Assembly (NCBI GenBank): GCA_015655125.1
Contig: JAATFP010000009.1
Location: 1 to 44,900 of the forward strand
Source: Chitinophagales bacterium
GTDB taxonomy: Bacteria > Bacteroidota > Bacteroidia > Chitinophagales > Chitinophagaceae
Direction: 5' to 3'
DNA length: 44,900 nt
In this document: positions 24,105-33,162 of the stretch, in pieces
Numbering within the stretch: position 1 is the first letter of the stretch
Layout: each line of letters begins with the position of its first letter
Notes under the pieces: generated by a model
Told to the model about the DNA's origin: nothing
Databases searched by the model: none
Seen by the model: the letters and a program-made list of their open reading frames with translations, nothing else
Program-made: the position numbers and the translations under genes

Positions 24105-25697
24105 TTAAACCAGTTTCTTATATGCGTTGATCAATCCATTCGTAGACGAATCATGCGAAGTGATTACTTCATCATTCATCAATTCCGGCAACACTTTTTT
24201 CGCCAGTACTTTTCCGAGTTCCACACCAAATTGATCGAAGCTGTAGATGTTCCAGATAACGCCTTGTACAAATATTTTGTGTTCGTACAATGCGGTCAGT
24301 TGGCCCAAAGTAAACGGTGTGATCTCTTTTATTAAAAACGAGTTAGTAGGGCGGTTTCCCTCAAACACACGATATGTGTTGTCGTTGGATGCCCCGTTCA
24401 TCAATGCTTCTGTTTGGGCAAAAAAATTGCTCAGCAATATTTTGTGATGTTCGCCGGTAGGGTTGTGGCTGATGGCGGGTGCTATAAAATCGCACGGGAT
24501 CACCTGGTTGCCCTGGTGGATCAGTTGATAGAAAGCATGCTGGCCGTTGGTTCCGGGCTCGCCCCAGATAACCGGGCCGGTTGCATAGGTTACGCGTTCA
24601 CCGTTGCGATCTACGTATTTACCATTGCTTTCCATATTTCCCTGTTGAAAATAAGCGGCAAAGCGATGCATGTATTGGTCGTACGGCAAAATGGCTTCTG
24701 TTCTTGTTCCGTAAAAATTTCCGTACCAGATACCGAGCAGCGCCAGGATCACAGGAATATTTTTGTTGAATTCGGCATTTAAAAAATGCTGATCCGTGTC
24801 GTGTGCGCCTTTCAGTAATTGTTCAAAATTATCATAGCCGATTGTGAGTGCGATCGACAAACCGATGGCGCTCCACAGGCTGTAGCGGCCACCTACCCAA
24901 TCCCAGAATACAAACATATTTTCTGCTGCAATTCCAAAGGCCGTTACATCTTTTTCATTGGTGCTGAGTGCAGCAAAATGTTTGGCGATATGCGCCTCAT
25001 CTTTTGCGGCAGCAAGGAACCAGTCACGTGCCGTGTTGGCATTGGTCATGGTTTCCTGGGTAGTGAATGTTTTACTTGCAATCAAAAACAAGGTTTCTTC
25101 AGGCGTGATCTTTTTAAACGTTTCTTCAATGTGGGTTCCGTCGATATTGCTTACGAAATATGGTTGAATGCCTTCCATCCAATAAGGTTTGAGCGCTTCG
25201 GTAACCATTACAGGACCAAGATCACTGCCCCCGATGCCGATATTGACGATGTATTTTATTTTTTTACCAGTATAACCTTTCCATTCACCTCTGTGGACCT
25301 TAGCGCAAAAATCTTTCATCTGCTTTTGCACTTTTTGTACTTCGGGCATCACGTCTTTTCCATCGGAATAGACAGGTTTGCCGGAAAAATTGCGAAGCGC
25401 AGTATGCAATACGGACCTGTCTTCGGTCTGGTTGATCTTTTCGCCGCTGAACATCGCGTCGATCGCATCTTTCAGGTTACAATCATCGGCGAGCTGTAAC
25501 AAAAGTTCCAGCGTTTTTTCATTGAAAATATTCTTTGAATAATCAAACAGGATATCGTTGAAACGGATGTGGTGCTTTGCAAAACGTTCCGGATCCGCAG
25601 CAAATAATTCCTTCATCTGTACAGGTTGCATTTCTTCAAAATGTAGCTGTAGCTCCTGCCAGGATGGAGTGGTGGTGGGGTTAACTTTTGGAAACAT
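24105..25697 (-). CDS. pgi: Glucose-6-phosphate isomerase
   Basis: Product of 530 residues from the ATG at 25697 ([20 protein letters not shown]), matching the usual Pgi length. An in-frame ATG at 25799 would add 34 residues that are translated heptamer repeat and is rejected. Landmarks: [71 protein letters not shown] and the C-terminal [13 protein letters not shown] segment with the catalytic Lys region. Cytosolic enzyme interconverting glucose 6-phosphate and fructose 6-phosphate. It lies downstream of the threonine aldolase gene on the same strand, separated by a pair of inverted heptamer arms. Confidence 0.96.
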   Translation of the reverse strand: MFPKVNPTTTPSWQELQLHFEEMQPVQMKELFAADPERFAKHHIRFNDILFDYSKNIFNEKTLELLLQLADDCNLKDAIDAMFSGEKINQTEDRSVLHTALRNFSGKPVYSDGKDVMPEVQKVQKQMKDFCAKVHRGEWKGYTGKKIKYIVNIGIGGSDLGPVMVTEALKPYWMEGIQPYFVSNIDGTHIEETFKKITPEETLFLIASKTFTTQETMTNANTARDWFLAAAKDEAHIAKHFAALSTNEKDVTAFGIAAENMFVFWDWVGGRYSLWSAIGLSIALTIGYDNFEQLLKGAHDTDQHFLNAEFNKNIPVILALLGIWYGNFYGTRTEAILPYDQYMHRFAAYFQQGNMESNGKYVDRNGERVTYATGPVIWGEPGTNGQHAFYQLIHQGNQVIPCDFIAPAISHNPTGEHHKILLSNFFAQTEALMNGASNDNTYRVFEGNRPTNSFLIKEITPFTLGQLTALYEHKIFVQGVIWNIYSFDQFGVELGKVLAKKVLPELMNDEVITSHDSSTNGLINAYKKLV

Positions 25698-25743
25698 ATT
25701 AATGAAGTTATTTTTGAATTTTGAAAAAGTCCGTAAAGATAAA

Positions 25744-25868
25744 GTGAATGAGTGAATGATCAATGTAATGGATAATGGATAAGGCATTAAAAAATCCATT
25801 CATTTCTTTAATTAAAATATGACATGCATGTAAAGCTGAATGATGTTTAAAAATTTCACCATTTACCT
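25744..25868 (-). repeat. Paired heptamer arms between threonine aldolase and pgi
   Basis: On the minus strand, the stop-side arm (25868-25855, GGTAAATGGTGAA) begins two bases after the aldolase TAA. The start-side arm (25782-25744) carries TTATCCA, TTATCCA, TTGATCA and TTCACTC-type units and ends 47 bases before the pgi ATG. The two arms are inverse complements in type. The arm stays open in the pgi frame. Confidence 0.7.
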
Positions 25869-26887
25869 TAAGGCATCTCATGGATCACTTTCACCACTTT
25901 GTTTACCATTTCGTTCGTCACATCAAGATGCAGCACCATTCGTACCTGTGTAGAAGATATGGGTAAACAAAGGATATCGAAATTCTTCAGATAGGAGCAA
26001 AAATCTGCTGGCGTGTAGTTTCCGGTAACTTCAAAGATGATGATATTTGTTTCTACAGGAAGCATTTTACCAACAAAATCACGCGTGAGGAGCATTTCTG
26101 CAATTTGTTTTGCGTGGATATGATCTACCCGTAGTCTTTCTACATTATGTTCCAGCGCATACAACCCGGCTGCCGCCATAAATCCTGCTTGCCTCATTCC
26201 ACCCCCAAATACCTTGCGAACGCGACGGGCACGTTTTATAAAATCGAAGTTACCCATTAAAATACTCCCGACTGGCGCACCTAATCCTTTACTTAAGCAA
26301 ATGGATATACTGTCAAATATATCACCATATTGCAGGGGTACTTCTTCGGTTGTCGAAATTGCGTTAAAAAGTCTGGCGCCATCGAGATGCAGTTTTAAAT
26401 TATTCTCAAGACAAGCTGATTTAATATATTGAATTTCAGATAATGAGTAGCAGCTACCTCCACCTCTGTTTGCGGTATTTTCCAGTACAACCAGCGAGCT
26501 TTTAGCTTTGTGAACATCATCCGGATTAATCGTCTCACGAACCTGTTCAGCCGTAATGCGTCCCCTGTTTCCGGCAACAGCTTTTACCTGGCAGCCACTG
26601 TTAAAAGCGATGCCTCCGCCTTCGTATATGTAAACATGACTGCTTGCGTCGCAGATTACTTCGTCGCCAGGCTGGGTATGGCATTTTATTGCGATCTGGT
26701 TGGTCATGGTTCCGCTTGGGCAAAATACGGCAGCTTCCATACCAAACATCTCTTTTGCGCGGGCCTCAAGTGCGTTCACTGTCGGATCTTCGCCAAAAAC
26801 GTCGTCTCCAACCTTTGCCTGCATCATGGCAACGAGCATGCCTTCTGAAGGTTTTGTAAATGTGTCTGATCTTAAGTCTGTTGTCAT
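25868..26887 (-). CDS. ltaE: Low-specificity L-threonine aldolase
   Basis: Product of 339 residues, a PLP fold-type I enzyme. Features: the start [60 protein letters not shown] (residues 166-176, Asp contacting the PLP pyridine) and the Schiff-base lysine K200 in [13 protein letters not shown]. It cleaves L-threonine or L-allo-threonine to glycine and acetaldehyde in the cytosol. The low-specificity type is inferred from similarity to LtaE-like sequences. Upstream of pgi on the same strand, with heptamer arms between them. Confidence 0.93.
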   Translation of the reverse strand: MTTDLRSDTFTKPSEGMLVAMMQAKVGDDVFGEDPTVNALEARAKEMFGMEAAVFCPSGTMTNQIAIKCHTQPGDEVICDASSHVYIYEGGGIAFNSGCQVKAVAGNRGRITAEQVRETINPDDVHKAKSSLVVLENTANRGGGSCYSLSEIQYIKSACLENNLKLHLDGARLFNAISTTEEVPLQYGDIFDSISICLSKGLGAPVGSILMGNFDFIKRARRVRKVFGGGMRQAGFMAAAGLYALEHNVERLRVDHIHAKQIAEMLLTRDFVGKMLPVETNIIIFEVTGNYTPADFCSYLKNFDILCLPISSTQVRMVLHLDVTNEMVNKVVKVIHEMP

Positions 26888-26966
26888 GTAACAAATGTAA
26901 GTATCTCCGTCAGATTACGCCGATCATTCTTTCTCCGGGTGAAGAGCTGCGTATCGGCTTTCGCTA

Positions 26967-27095
26967 ATGGCATACTTTGAAGGGAAAGTAACCTGCATGC
27001 AATGCTTCAGTTGGAACAAATATGACAATATCGCAGATTGCTGCCCGATTTGCGGCATCTGCTGCTTCTGCGGCAAATCATTGTCGGAACATTAA
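26967..27095 (+). CDS. 42-residue, 8-cysteine microprotein (probable zinc ribbon)
   Basis: ATG 26967 to TAA 27095. Cysteines at 10, 13, 25, 26, 29, 32, 33 and 35 give CxxC, then CCPxCGxCCxCG, the pattern of a double zinc-knuckle or zinc ribbon. A stop at 26940-26942 makes this the first Met in frame. It lies in the 434-base gap between ltaE (minus, start 26887) and the sigma factor, and no other gene covers it. Cys-rich composition with CPxCG spacing is unlikely by chance. Cytosolic metal-binding protein is the natural guess; partner and function are unknown. About 115 bases separate it from the -7 element of the sigma gene. Confidence 0.6.
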   Translation: MAYFEGKVTCMQCFSWNKYDNIADCCPICGICCFCGKSLSEH

Positions 27096-27210
27096 AACGG
27101 AGCGATTTTTGATATACAGGAATGCGTTGTTATAAGAAAATTCCGGGACAATTTTATACACCACTTATCCCTTTTTTTCGATAACATTATGAAATACAAG
27201 TTTTACGTAT

Positions 27211-27218
27211 TAACTTTG
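27211..27218 (+). promoter_or_regulatory. Candidate -7 element of the sigma factor gene
   Basis: TAACTTTG is an exact TAnnTTTG match, 103 bases before the ATG at 27322, implying a leader of roughly 95 bases. No clear -33 element is seen. Confidence 0.5.
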
Positions 27219-27321
27219 CACACGATTTTTATGGGTATTTGACAATTTTTCCCTAAGCGCAACCTTTTTCTTATAAAACTTGTCTGACAACCAGTATACA
27301 TTCTGAATTTAATATAATACA

Positions 27322-28179
27322 ATGAGGCAACTTAAGATCGCTACCCAGATTACCAACCGGGATTCACAAGCCGTTGAGAAATATCTGCAGGAGATTTCTA
27401 AAATTTCAATGATCACCCCCGAAGAGGAAACTATCCTCGCCCAAAAAATCAAAATGGGTGATCAGCGTGCTTTGGATAAACTGGTACAGGCGAATCTCAG
27501 GTTCGTGGTATCCGTTGCGAAGCAATACCAGCACCAGGGGCTTTCCCTCAGTGACCTGATCAACGAGGGTAATCTTGGTCTTATCAAAGCTGCACAGCGT
27601 TTTGATGAAACAAAAGGGTTTAAATTCATTTCCTATGCCGTTTGGTGGATCCGTCAGTCGATTTTGCAGGCTTTGGCCGAGCAGGGAAGATTGGTTCGCC
27701 TTCCGCAAAACAAGATTGGTACTTACAATAAAGCGAATAAGGCATATATGGCTTTTGAGCAGGAACACGAGCGTGAACCATCTACGGAAGAACTGGCAGA
27801 GTTGCTGGAAATGAGTGAGACGGAGATCAACAATATTTTTCAGAGCAATACCCGTCATACTTCTCTCGACGCTCCGGTACACGAAGCAGAAGATGTGGCC
27901 ATGGGCGATCTGCTGAAAGGCGGAGACGAAACAGATGAGGATGTAATGCATGATTCACTGAAAAATGAAATTCGCCGCGTTCTGAAGTCTTTGTCGCCAC
28001 GCGAAGCAGAAATTGTAAATGCTTACTTCGGGCTTGACGGAGAAAACGGCGTAACTATTGAGCAGATCGGGCAGAAGTACGACCTTACAAAGGAACGTAT
28101 CCGCCAGATCAAAGAAAGGGCAATCAAACGTTTGCAGAAAGCGAGATACAGCGGCGCATTGAAAGCATATTTAGGATAA
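27322..28179 (+). CDS. rpoD: Primary RNA polymerase sigma factor (RpoD/SigA type)
   Basis: Product of 285 residues, the short primary sigma typical of Bacteroidota, which lacks the long region 1.1. Region 1.2 is near DSQAVEKYLQEI; region 2 contains LVQANLRFVVSVAKQYQHQG and ETKGFKFISYAVWWIRQSIL; region 3 EQEHEREPSTEELAELLEM; region 4 LSPREAEIVNAYFGLDGENG and TKERIRQIKERAIKRLQKA. It directs housekeeping transcription from TAnnTTTG-type promoters, of which several candidates are listed in this window. Monocistronic, with a terminator 24 bases after the stop. Confidence 0.96.
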   Translation: MRQLKIATQITNRDSQAVEKYLQEISKISMITPEEETILAQKIKMGDQRALDKLVQANLRFVVSVAKQYQHQGLSLSDLINEGNLGLIKAAQRFDETKGFKFISYAVWWIRQSILQALAEQGRLVRLPQNKIGTYNKANKAYMAFEQEHEREPSTEELAELLEMSETEINNIFQSNTRHTSLDAPVHEAEDVAMGDLLKGGDETDEDVMHDSLKNEIRRVLKSLSPREAEIVNAYFGLDGENGVTIEQIGQKYDLTKERIRQIKERAIKRLQKARYSGALKAYLG

Positions 28180-28202
28180 TTTACAGCACGAGTTTAAATA
28201 CG

Positions 28203-28236
28203 AAAAGCTCTTTCCTCAAGGAAGGAGCTTTTTTTA
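28203..28236 (+). terminator. Rho-independent terminator of rpoD
   Basis: AAAAGCTCTTTCC and GGAAGGAGCTTTT form a stem (one mismatch) around a TCAA loop, followed by a run of seven T. Confidence 0.9.
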
Positions 28237-28246
28237 TGAATGCCCA

Positions 28247-28345
28247 ATGGTGAATGTTTTTATTGGGAGGACCAACACTAAATCCAAAAAATTTTTAAGA
28301 CCAGTTGCTGTTCATACTAAGCCAATGAAGATTTACCGTTCACTA
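28247..28345 (+). repeat. Degenerate heptamer arm pair after rpoD
   Basis: AATGGTGAATG at 28248-28258 is a stop-side type arm just after the terminator. GAAGATTTACCGTTCACTA at 28327-28345 is a start-side type arm, resembling the AAAGATTTCACC leader seen at 39721. Both are short and degraded. Confidence 0.4.
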
Positions 28346-28387
28346 AAATACCCGCCACAGGGTATAAAACTCATTCCCGTATAAAAT

Positions 28388-28395
28388 TACCTTTG
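28388..28395 (+). promoter_or_regulatory. Candidate -7 element of the delta-60 protein gene
   Basis: TACCTTTG is an exact TAnnTTTG match, 16 bases before the ATG at 28412. Confidence 0.45.
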
Positions 28396-28411
28396 GCAAA
28401 ACTTTAAAAGG

Positions 28412-30325
28412 ATGAAGAAATTTTTACCCGTACTTTTTTTTGCGATCTCAAATTGGTGTCTTGCCCAGGATGGAACCCTCGATCATTCGTTTGGTACAGA
28501 TGGGAAGGCTTACCAGAACGATTACCAGGGCGTTGGAAAAATATTGATCCAGCCGGATAAAAAGATCCTTCAATCCGTAACCCCTTATACCGATCACGAA
28601 ATCTATGGAGTGGTTCGCTACAATGCAAACGGAACACCGGACAATGCTTTTGGTACAGCTGGGGTAGCAAGTATGGCCGTAAGCGAGTTTAGCGATATTA
28701 ACCAGGCGATTGCTTTAACAGCCGATGGCAAAGTGGTCCTTGGCGGCTATTCTTACTTTTACAACCAGGTTACATTCGAAGATACTGCAAAGCTCACGTT
28801 GGTTCGTTTTACGGCGGCAGGCCAACCGGATCTTACTTTTAACGGTACCGGATCGATGTCGCTTTACACGCCCGGTACGGATTCGAAAATATCGGAAATT
28901 AAAATGCTCGCCGGAGGTAAGATGCTTGTGGTAGGGGTGGCGGAAGTCCGTACCCCGTATAGCTATCATACTTTTGTGATGCGTTTTAATCCGGATGGCT
29001 CGGTAGATAATTCCTTCGGCATGGCAGGAAGAATAGATGTAATGATCGGGAGCGGCAACAATATGCTTACTGCGGTGGAAGTGATGGCCAATGGCAGTTT
29101 TGTAATTGCAGGCCGCGCTACCGCAGGATCACCGGCACATCTGCAATTTGCTGTTGCAAAATTTATTGACAACGGAACGCCCGATGTAAATTTCGCCGGT
29201 ACCGGTACCCTTCTTATAGATGCGGCACCCACGTCATCTTACGCGCAGTCGCTGGCAATACAGCCTGATGGCAAGATCATCCTATGCGGAAACAGCAAAT
29301 ATTATAGTTATTCCGATGAACAGTTTACCACCATCCGGTTAAATACCGACGGTTCACCCGACAATACATTCAACGGCACGGGCATGGCTTTCGCAACGTC
29401 CAGCAACCAAACACAAAACGCCATTAATTCGGTGCTGGTTCAAAATGACGGCAAGATAGTATTAAGTGGTATCGTTCGCTTTTTTAATACGATCACTCAT
29501 GCGTACACCAGTGATTTCACTGTAATAAGGTATACTCCCGCAGGAATCAAAGATGTTACCTTCAAATCTGATTACGAGGTACTTCAAACCGGTACAACCG
29601 GCGGCGCGGGACAGATCTATCTCGATGGCGGACTTGATGACGAATTCGGTTTTCTTGCTTTCCAGGGAACCAACCTGATCGTTGCCGGCACCAGTACCTG
29701 GAGGCCGCAAGGGGCTGTTTTTGATTTGCCGAGGATGATCGTTTCGAGGCTGAACAATGTTACCGGCGCCGTATTGCCTGTACGATTGACCAATTTTACT
29801 GCCACTGCCACAGGCGCGGCCGCCTTGCTGAAATGGAAAATTTCGCAGGAAGTCAATAGTGCACGGTTTGACGTAGAGCGCAGTTCCGACGCGTTGATCT
29901 TCACAAAGATCGGTTCGGTAAATGCAGCCGGCAATTCCAACGTGGCATTAGAGTACAACTTTACCGACAATGCACCATTAACCGGGCTGAATTACTACCG
30001 CATTAAACAAGTTGATGCCGATGGCAAATTTGTGTACACACCGGCGCGGGTATTGAATTTCGCAAATATCGATGCAAAGAATGTGAGCTATTTTCCTAAT
30101 CCGACAAGCGGAACATTGTATGTTGAACTGCCCGCGTCGGTGCGCCTGGAAACTGCGTCCGTAAATATTTTCAATGCAGCCGGAGCAGTGGTGTATCAGC
30201 AAAAACTGCCACCGGGAAGTCAGCATATTATCAGCATCAACATGCAAAAGTTTGCGAAGGGAACGTATTTTATTCAGATTAAAACGGAGTCTGTGAATAA
30301 TACGCAGCGCGTGGTACTCCAATAA
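28412..30325 (+). CDS. Delta-60 repeat protein with type IX secretion C-terminal sorting domain
   Basis: Product of 637 residues with a signal peptide (MKKFLPVLFFAISNWCLAQ). Residues 22-440 hold about seven imperfect ~55-60 residue repeats marked by 'DGSxDxxFGxxG' and 'AIQPDGKIxLxG' phrases (for example LDHSFGTDGKAYQ and NPDGSVDNSFGMAGRID), the delta-60 repeat that forms a beta-propeller-like surface domain. A fibronectin-like linker region (450-550, VRLTNFTATATGAAALLKWK) precedes the C-terminal sorting domain: YFPNPTSGTLYVELP to KGTYFIQIKTES and a closing QRVVLQ. Exported by Sec, then type IX to the surface or medium. Ligand unknown. Confidence 0.9.
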   Translation: MKKFLPVLFFAISNWCLAQDGTLDHSFGTDGKAYQNDYQGVGKILIQPDKKILQSVTPYTDHEIYGVVRYNANGTPDNAFGTAGVASMAVSEFSDINQAIALTADGKVVLGGYSYFYNQVTFEDTAKLTLVRFTAAGQPDLTFNGTGSMSLYTPGTDSKISEIKMLAGGKMLVVGVAEVRTPYSYHTFVMRFNPDGSVDNSFGMAGRIDVMIGSGNNMLTAVEVMANGSFVIAGRATAGSPAHLQFAVAKFIDNGTPDVNFAGTGTLLIDAAPTSSYAQSLAIQPDGKIILCGNSKYYSYSDEQFTTIRLNTDGSPDNTFNGTGMAFATSSNQTQNAINSVLVQNDGKIVLSGIVRFFNTITHAYTSDFTVIRYTPAGIKDVTFKSDYEVLQTGTTGGAGQIYLDGGLDDEFGFLAFQGTNLIVAGTSTWRPQGAVFDLPRMIVSRLNNVTGAVLPVRLTNFTATATGAAALLKWKISQEVNSARFDVERSSDALIFTKIGSVNAAGNSNVALEYNFTDNAPLTGLNYYRIKQVDADGKFVYTPARVLNFANIDAKNVSYFPNPTSGTLYVELPASVRLETASVNIFNAAGAVVYQQKLPPGSQHIISINMQKFAKGTYFIQIKTESVNNTQRVVLQ

Positions 30326-30415
30326 GTATTTTAGTTTTTTGAGTTGATAGATTTGATCCGTACAACCCTCAGTCGTAACTCATAATCAATTTCTTTCTTC
30401 TTCATACTAAGAATG

Positions 30416-30440
30416 GGGCGGCTTTTCAGCTGCCCTTTTC
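30416..30440 (+). terminator. Probable intrinsic terminator
   Basis: GGGCGGC and GCTGCCC (one G-U wobble) around TTTTCA, followed by TTTTC and a second T-run, lie 90 bases after the delta-60 gene. The distance and wobble lower confidence. Confidence 0.5.
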
Positions 30441-30543
30441 GCTTTTTTTGCAGGCACAAAGAACACAGAGGAACACAACGTTTTATTCCGCATGATGGGC
30501 AACATAAAGCCACGATCTTACAAAGAGATTAAGATTTTTAGTT

Positions 30544-30593
30544 TTTCTTCTCGTCCTTCCGGCAAAAACTTTAGCCGGGAGGACGAGAAGAAA
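30544..30593. repeat. 20-bp-stem hairpin in a gene-free gap
   Basis: Left arm 30544-30563 (TTTCTTCTCGTCC-TTCCGGC) and right arm 30574-30593 (GCCGGGAGGACGAGAAGAAA) pair along all 20 bases with a single G-U wobble, around a 10-base AT-rich loop. No T-run follows on either strand, so it is not a simple terminator. The gap 30326-30744 otherwise contains the terminator above and no supportable gene. It may be a repeat element or structured RNA. Confidence 0.75.
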
Positions 30594-30744
30594 GACAATT
30601 GATAGATGACCGTTGTGTCCGGTCTTTCCCGGTGAGCCGCTGTGGTTCAAAAATCCATTGACTAATTGGCAGCCCACAATTGCTGAAATGCGAAAAACTT
30701 CCATTGGCCATGTTTTTGCCATCAGAGAATGATTAATTTTACAT

Positions 30745-31620
30745 ATGCAAAAATGGTTGTTGGCAATTTCTGTTTGCGGGCTTTTGTCCTGCGAAAAAAA
30801 TATCAACTTCGATCCCAAAGCAACCGAACCAGTGTTGGTGGTAGATGCCGAGATCGAAAATGGTAAAGCACCCACCGTTGTACTCACCAACAGCCTTTCG
30901 TATTTCGGTCAGATCAGTCCCGATATACTCGAATCCGCATTCATCCACGGCTCAGATATATACATTTCCAACGGAACACTTACACACAAACTGAAGGAAT
31001 ATTCTTACCCGCTGGTACCGGGTTTTACAGCTTATCAATACAGCATCGATTCTTCTGATCTGGCAACCGCATTTGTGGGCGCTTTAAACACGCATTATAC
31101 TTTGCGGATCGTTTCCGGAGGAAAAGAATATACTTCGGAGATTGGCATTCCGGCTTTCAATGCCACGCTGGATTCGATGTGGACGAAGCCCGCGCCGCAA
31201 AATCCGGACAGCAACAAACGTGTGTTGTTTATCCGCGGAACCGATCCGCCGGGACGAGGTAATTATGTGCGGTATTTTACCAGGGTAAACAGCCAGCCTT
31301 TTTTGCCCGGAGAAAATTCGGTATTCGACGATCAGATCATCGACGGAACATCGTTTGATGTACAGCTGCTCCGTGGTATCGACCGCAATGATCCGCCGAA
31401 GGCCGACAGTAATTTCTTCAATAAAGGCGATACGATCACGTTGAAATTTTGCAATATCGAAAAGCCCGTTTATACTTTCTGGAACACCTGGGAATTTGCG
31501 TACCAAAGTATAGGAAACCCGTTTGCGCAACCGAATAAAGTGATCGGAAACATTAGCAATGGAGCGCTGGGGGCGTTTTGCGGGTACGCGGCGCGGTATG
31601 AGACGATTATTGCGCAGTAA
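30745..31620 (+). CDS. DUF4249-family outer-membrane lipoprotein
   Basis: Product of 291 residues. It starts MQKWLLAISVCGLLSCEKN, a lipoprotein signal with lipobox LLSC and Cys-16 as the acylated residue. The mature part begins with NINFDPKATEPVLVVDAEIE, typical of DUF4249, followed by beta-rich sequence (YTLRIVSGGKEYTSEIGIP). DUF4249 proteins in Bacteroidota usually follow a TonB-dependent receptor gene; none is adjacent here, which is unusual. The family's molecular role is unknown, presumably substrate handling at the outer membrane. No terminator was seen before trxB. Confidence 0.85.
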   Translation: MQKWLLAISVCGLLSCEKNINFDPKATEPVLVVDAEIENGKAPTVVLTNSLSYFGQISPDILESAFIHGSDIYISNGTLTHKLKEYSYPLVPGFTAYQYSIDSSDLATAFVGALNTHYTLRIVSGGKEYTSEIGIPAFNATLDSMWTKPAPQNPDSNKRVLFIRGTDPPGRGNYVRYFTRVNSQPFLPGENSVFDDQIIDGTSFDVQLLRGIDRNDPPKADSNFFNKGDTITLKFCNIEKPVYTFWNTWEFAYQSIGNPFAQPNKVIGNISNGALGAFCGYAARYETIIAQ

Positions 31621-31738
31621 GATCTTAGGTTCACAGAATCGAGAAGGATAAAGTATAACCCATTTTAATTGAGTTACGTTATCTTGCACCGCAAAATTTG
31701 TAATCCGTAATTAAAACAGAGATTTTAAATATTAAAAG

Positions 31739-32692
31739 ATGACAGAAAATAGCAATACAAAAGAACATGTGAAGTGCCTGATAATCGGTTCCGGGCCGGC
31801 AGGATATACAGCCGCTATTTATGCGGCGCGCGCCAACCTGAAGCCATTGTTGTACCAGGGAATCCAGCCGGGCGGTCAATTAACGATCACCACGGAAGTG
31901 GAAAACTATCCCGGCTATCCGGAAGGGATCCAGGGGCCGGAAATGATGATGGATTTTGAAAAGCAAGCGGCCAGAATGGGAACCGATATCCGCTACGGTC
32001 TGGCAACTAAAGTTGATTTTTCCGGCCATCCGTTGAAAGTGCAGATAGATGAGGAAAAATGGATTGAAGCCGATTCAGTGATCATCAGCACCGGAGCTTC
32101 TGCAAAATGGCTGGGCATAGAAAGCGAACAGCGGTTGAATGGCCACGGTGTGAGTGCCTGCGCGGTATGCGACGGATTTTTCTTTAAAGGAAAAGACGTG
32201 GCAATTGTTGGAGCAGGAGATACCGCCGCAGAAGAAGCATTGTATCTTTCCAAGCTTTGCAACAATGTTCACATGATTGTGCGAAAGCACGAAATGCGCG
32301 CCAGTAAAGTAATGCAGGACAGGGTGATGAAAACAAGTAACATCGTTATACATTGGAACGCAGAAACGGACGAAGTGCTGGGCGATAAAAAAGTGGAAGG
32401 CGTGCGTTTGCTGAACAATAAGACGGGCGAAAAATGCGACGTCGAAGTGAGTGCGTTCTTTGTGGCAATTGGTCATCAGCCAAACAGCGATATCTTTAAA
32501 GGAGTGATAGACATGGATGAAGCGGGATATATCAAAACCATTCCGGGAACGAGCAAAACAAATATTGCCGGTGTGTTTGCCAGCGGCGATGTTCAGGATA
32601 AGATATACCGGCAGGCGGTGACTGCTGCGGGTAGTGGATGCATGGCGGCGCTGGATGCGGAAAGGTATCTGGGCGAAGCTGGATTACATTAA
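31739..32692 (+). CDS. trxB: Thioredoxin reductase
   Basis: Product of 317 residues, typical of low-molecular-weight TrxB. FAD motif IGSGPAGYTAAIYAARA near residue 17; redox-active disulfide C141-A-V-C144 in SACAVCDGFFF; NADPH motif VGAGDTAAEEALYLS; C-terminal FAD-binding GVFASGDVQDKIYRQAVTAA. Cytosolic flavoenzyme that reduces thioredoxin with NADPH. The TAA stop (32690-32692) is the first three bases of a stop-side repeat arm beginning TAATGGATAAT. The ATG at 31739 is preceded by an A-rich leader. Confidence 0.96.
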   Translation: MTENSNTKEHVKCLIIGSGPAGYTAAIYAARANLKPLLYQGIQPGGQLTITTEVENYPGYPEGIQGPEMMMDFEKQAARMGTDIRYGLATKVDFSGHPLKVQIDEEKWIEADSVIISTGASAKWLGIESEQRLNGHGVSACAVCDGFFFKGKDVAIVGAGDTAAEEALYLSKLCNNVHMIVRKHEMRASKVMQDRVMKTSNIVIHWNAETDEVLGDKKVEGVRLLNNKTGEKCDVEVSAFFVAIGHQPNSDIFKGVIDMDEAGYIKTIPGTSKTNIAGVFASGDVQDKIYRQAVTAAGSGCMAALDAERYLGEAGLH

Positions 32693-32796
32693 TGGATAAT
32701 CAAATAATGAATAATTCATTTGCTGCATACTATGTGCAATTCGAAATCGTCCGGCGGGTAAAAAATTATTCATTGTTCACTATTAATCATTAATTA
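32690..32796 (+). repeat. Stop-anchored inverted-repeat element between trxB and folB
   Basis: The left arm starts with the trxB stop codon (TAATGGATAAT, then CAAATAATGAATAATTC). The right arm, 32766-32796, has units TTCATTG, TTCACTA, TTAATCA and TTAATTA. The arms are inverse complements in type and about 45 bases apart. The start of the left arm and the right-arm core (AAAAATTATTCATTGTTCA) recur at 33913-33998. Confidence 0.8.
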
Positions 32797-32809
32797 AAAA
32801 CTTCTGCGC

Positions 32810-33160
32810 GTGAACTCAATTCATCTCACCAATCTTAGGTTCTTCGCTCATCATGGCTATCATGATGAAGAAGGTGTTACAGGCACCAATTTCGAAGTGT
32901 CCATATCCATTTCTTTTGATGCGCCGGAAAAGATTACCACGCTGCCGCAAACAATCAACTATGTGGAAGTATACAATGTGATCCGGCAAACATTCGGGCG
33001 GCCCACAAAATTGCTGGAAACGATCGCACACGATATTTGTGAAAATGTTCATATGCTTGATAGTCGTATCCGGACAATTAACATAACGATTACTAAATTA
33101 CATCCGCCGATAAGTAATTTTATAGGAAGCGTTGGTGTTTCTCTTATAAAATCATATTGA
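32810..33160 (+). CDS. folB: Dihydroneopterin aldolase
   Basis: Product of 116 residues, the normal FolB length, from a GTG start. The N-terminus NSIHLTNLRFFAHHGYHDEE carries the FolB 'GxxxxE' entry strand, followed by LPQTINYVEVYNVI with the active-site Tyr region, LLETIAHDIC and the closing strand VSLIKSY. Catalytic Lys is likely in TITKLHPPI. It converts dihydroneopterin to 6-hydroxymethyl-dihydropterin in cytosolic folate synthesis. A second folate-related gene (5-formyl-THF cyclo-ligase) lies 6.6 kb downstream. The next gene starts 2 bases after its stop. Confidence 0.92.
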   Translation: MNSIHLTNLRFFAHHGYHDEEGVTGTNFEVSISISFDAPEKITTLPQTINYVEVYNVIRQTFGRPTKLLETIAHDICENVHMLDSRIRTINITITKLHPPISNFIGSVGVSLIKSY

Positions 33161-33162
33161 CT

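Noticed and set aside
25698..25799. N-terminal extension of pgi from an upstream in-frame ATG
   Set aside because: The 34 extra residues are translated heptamer repeat (units such as TTATCCA); the Pgi homology begins near [13 protein letters not shown].
30331..30513. 60-codon ORF on minus in the gap after the delta-60 gene
   Set aside because: Covers the terminator hairpin, composition is not protein-like and no homology is apparent.
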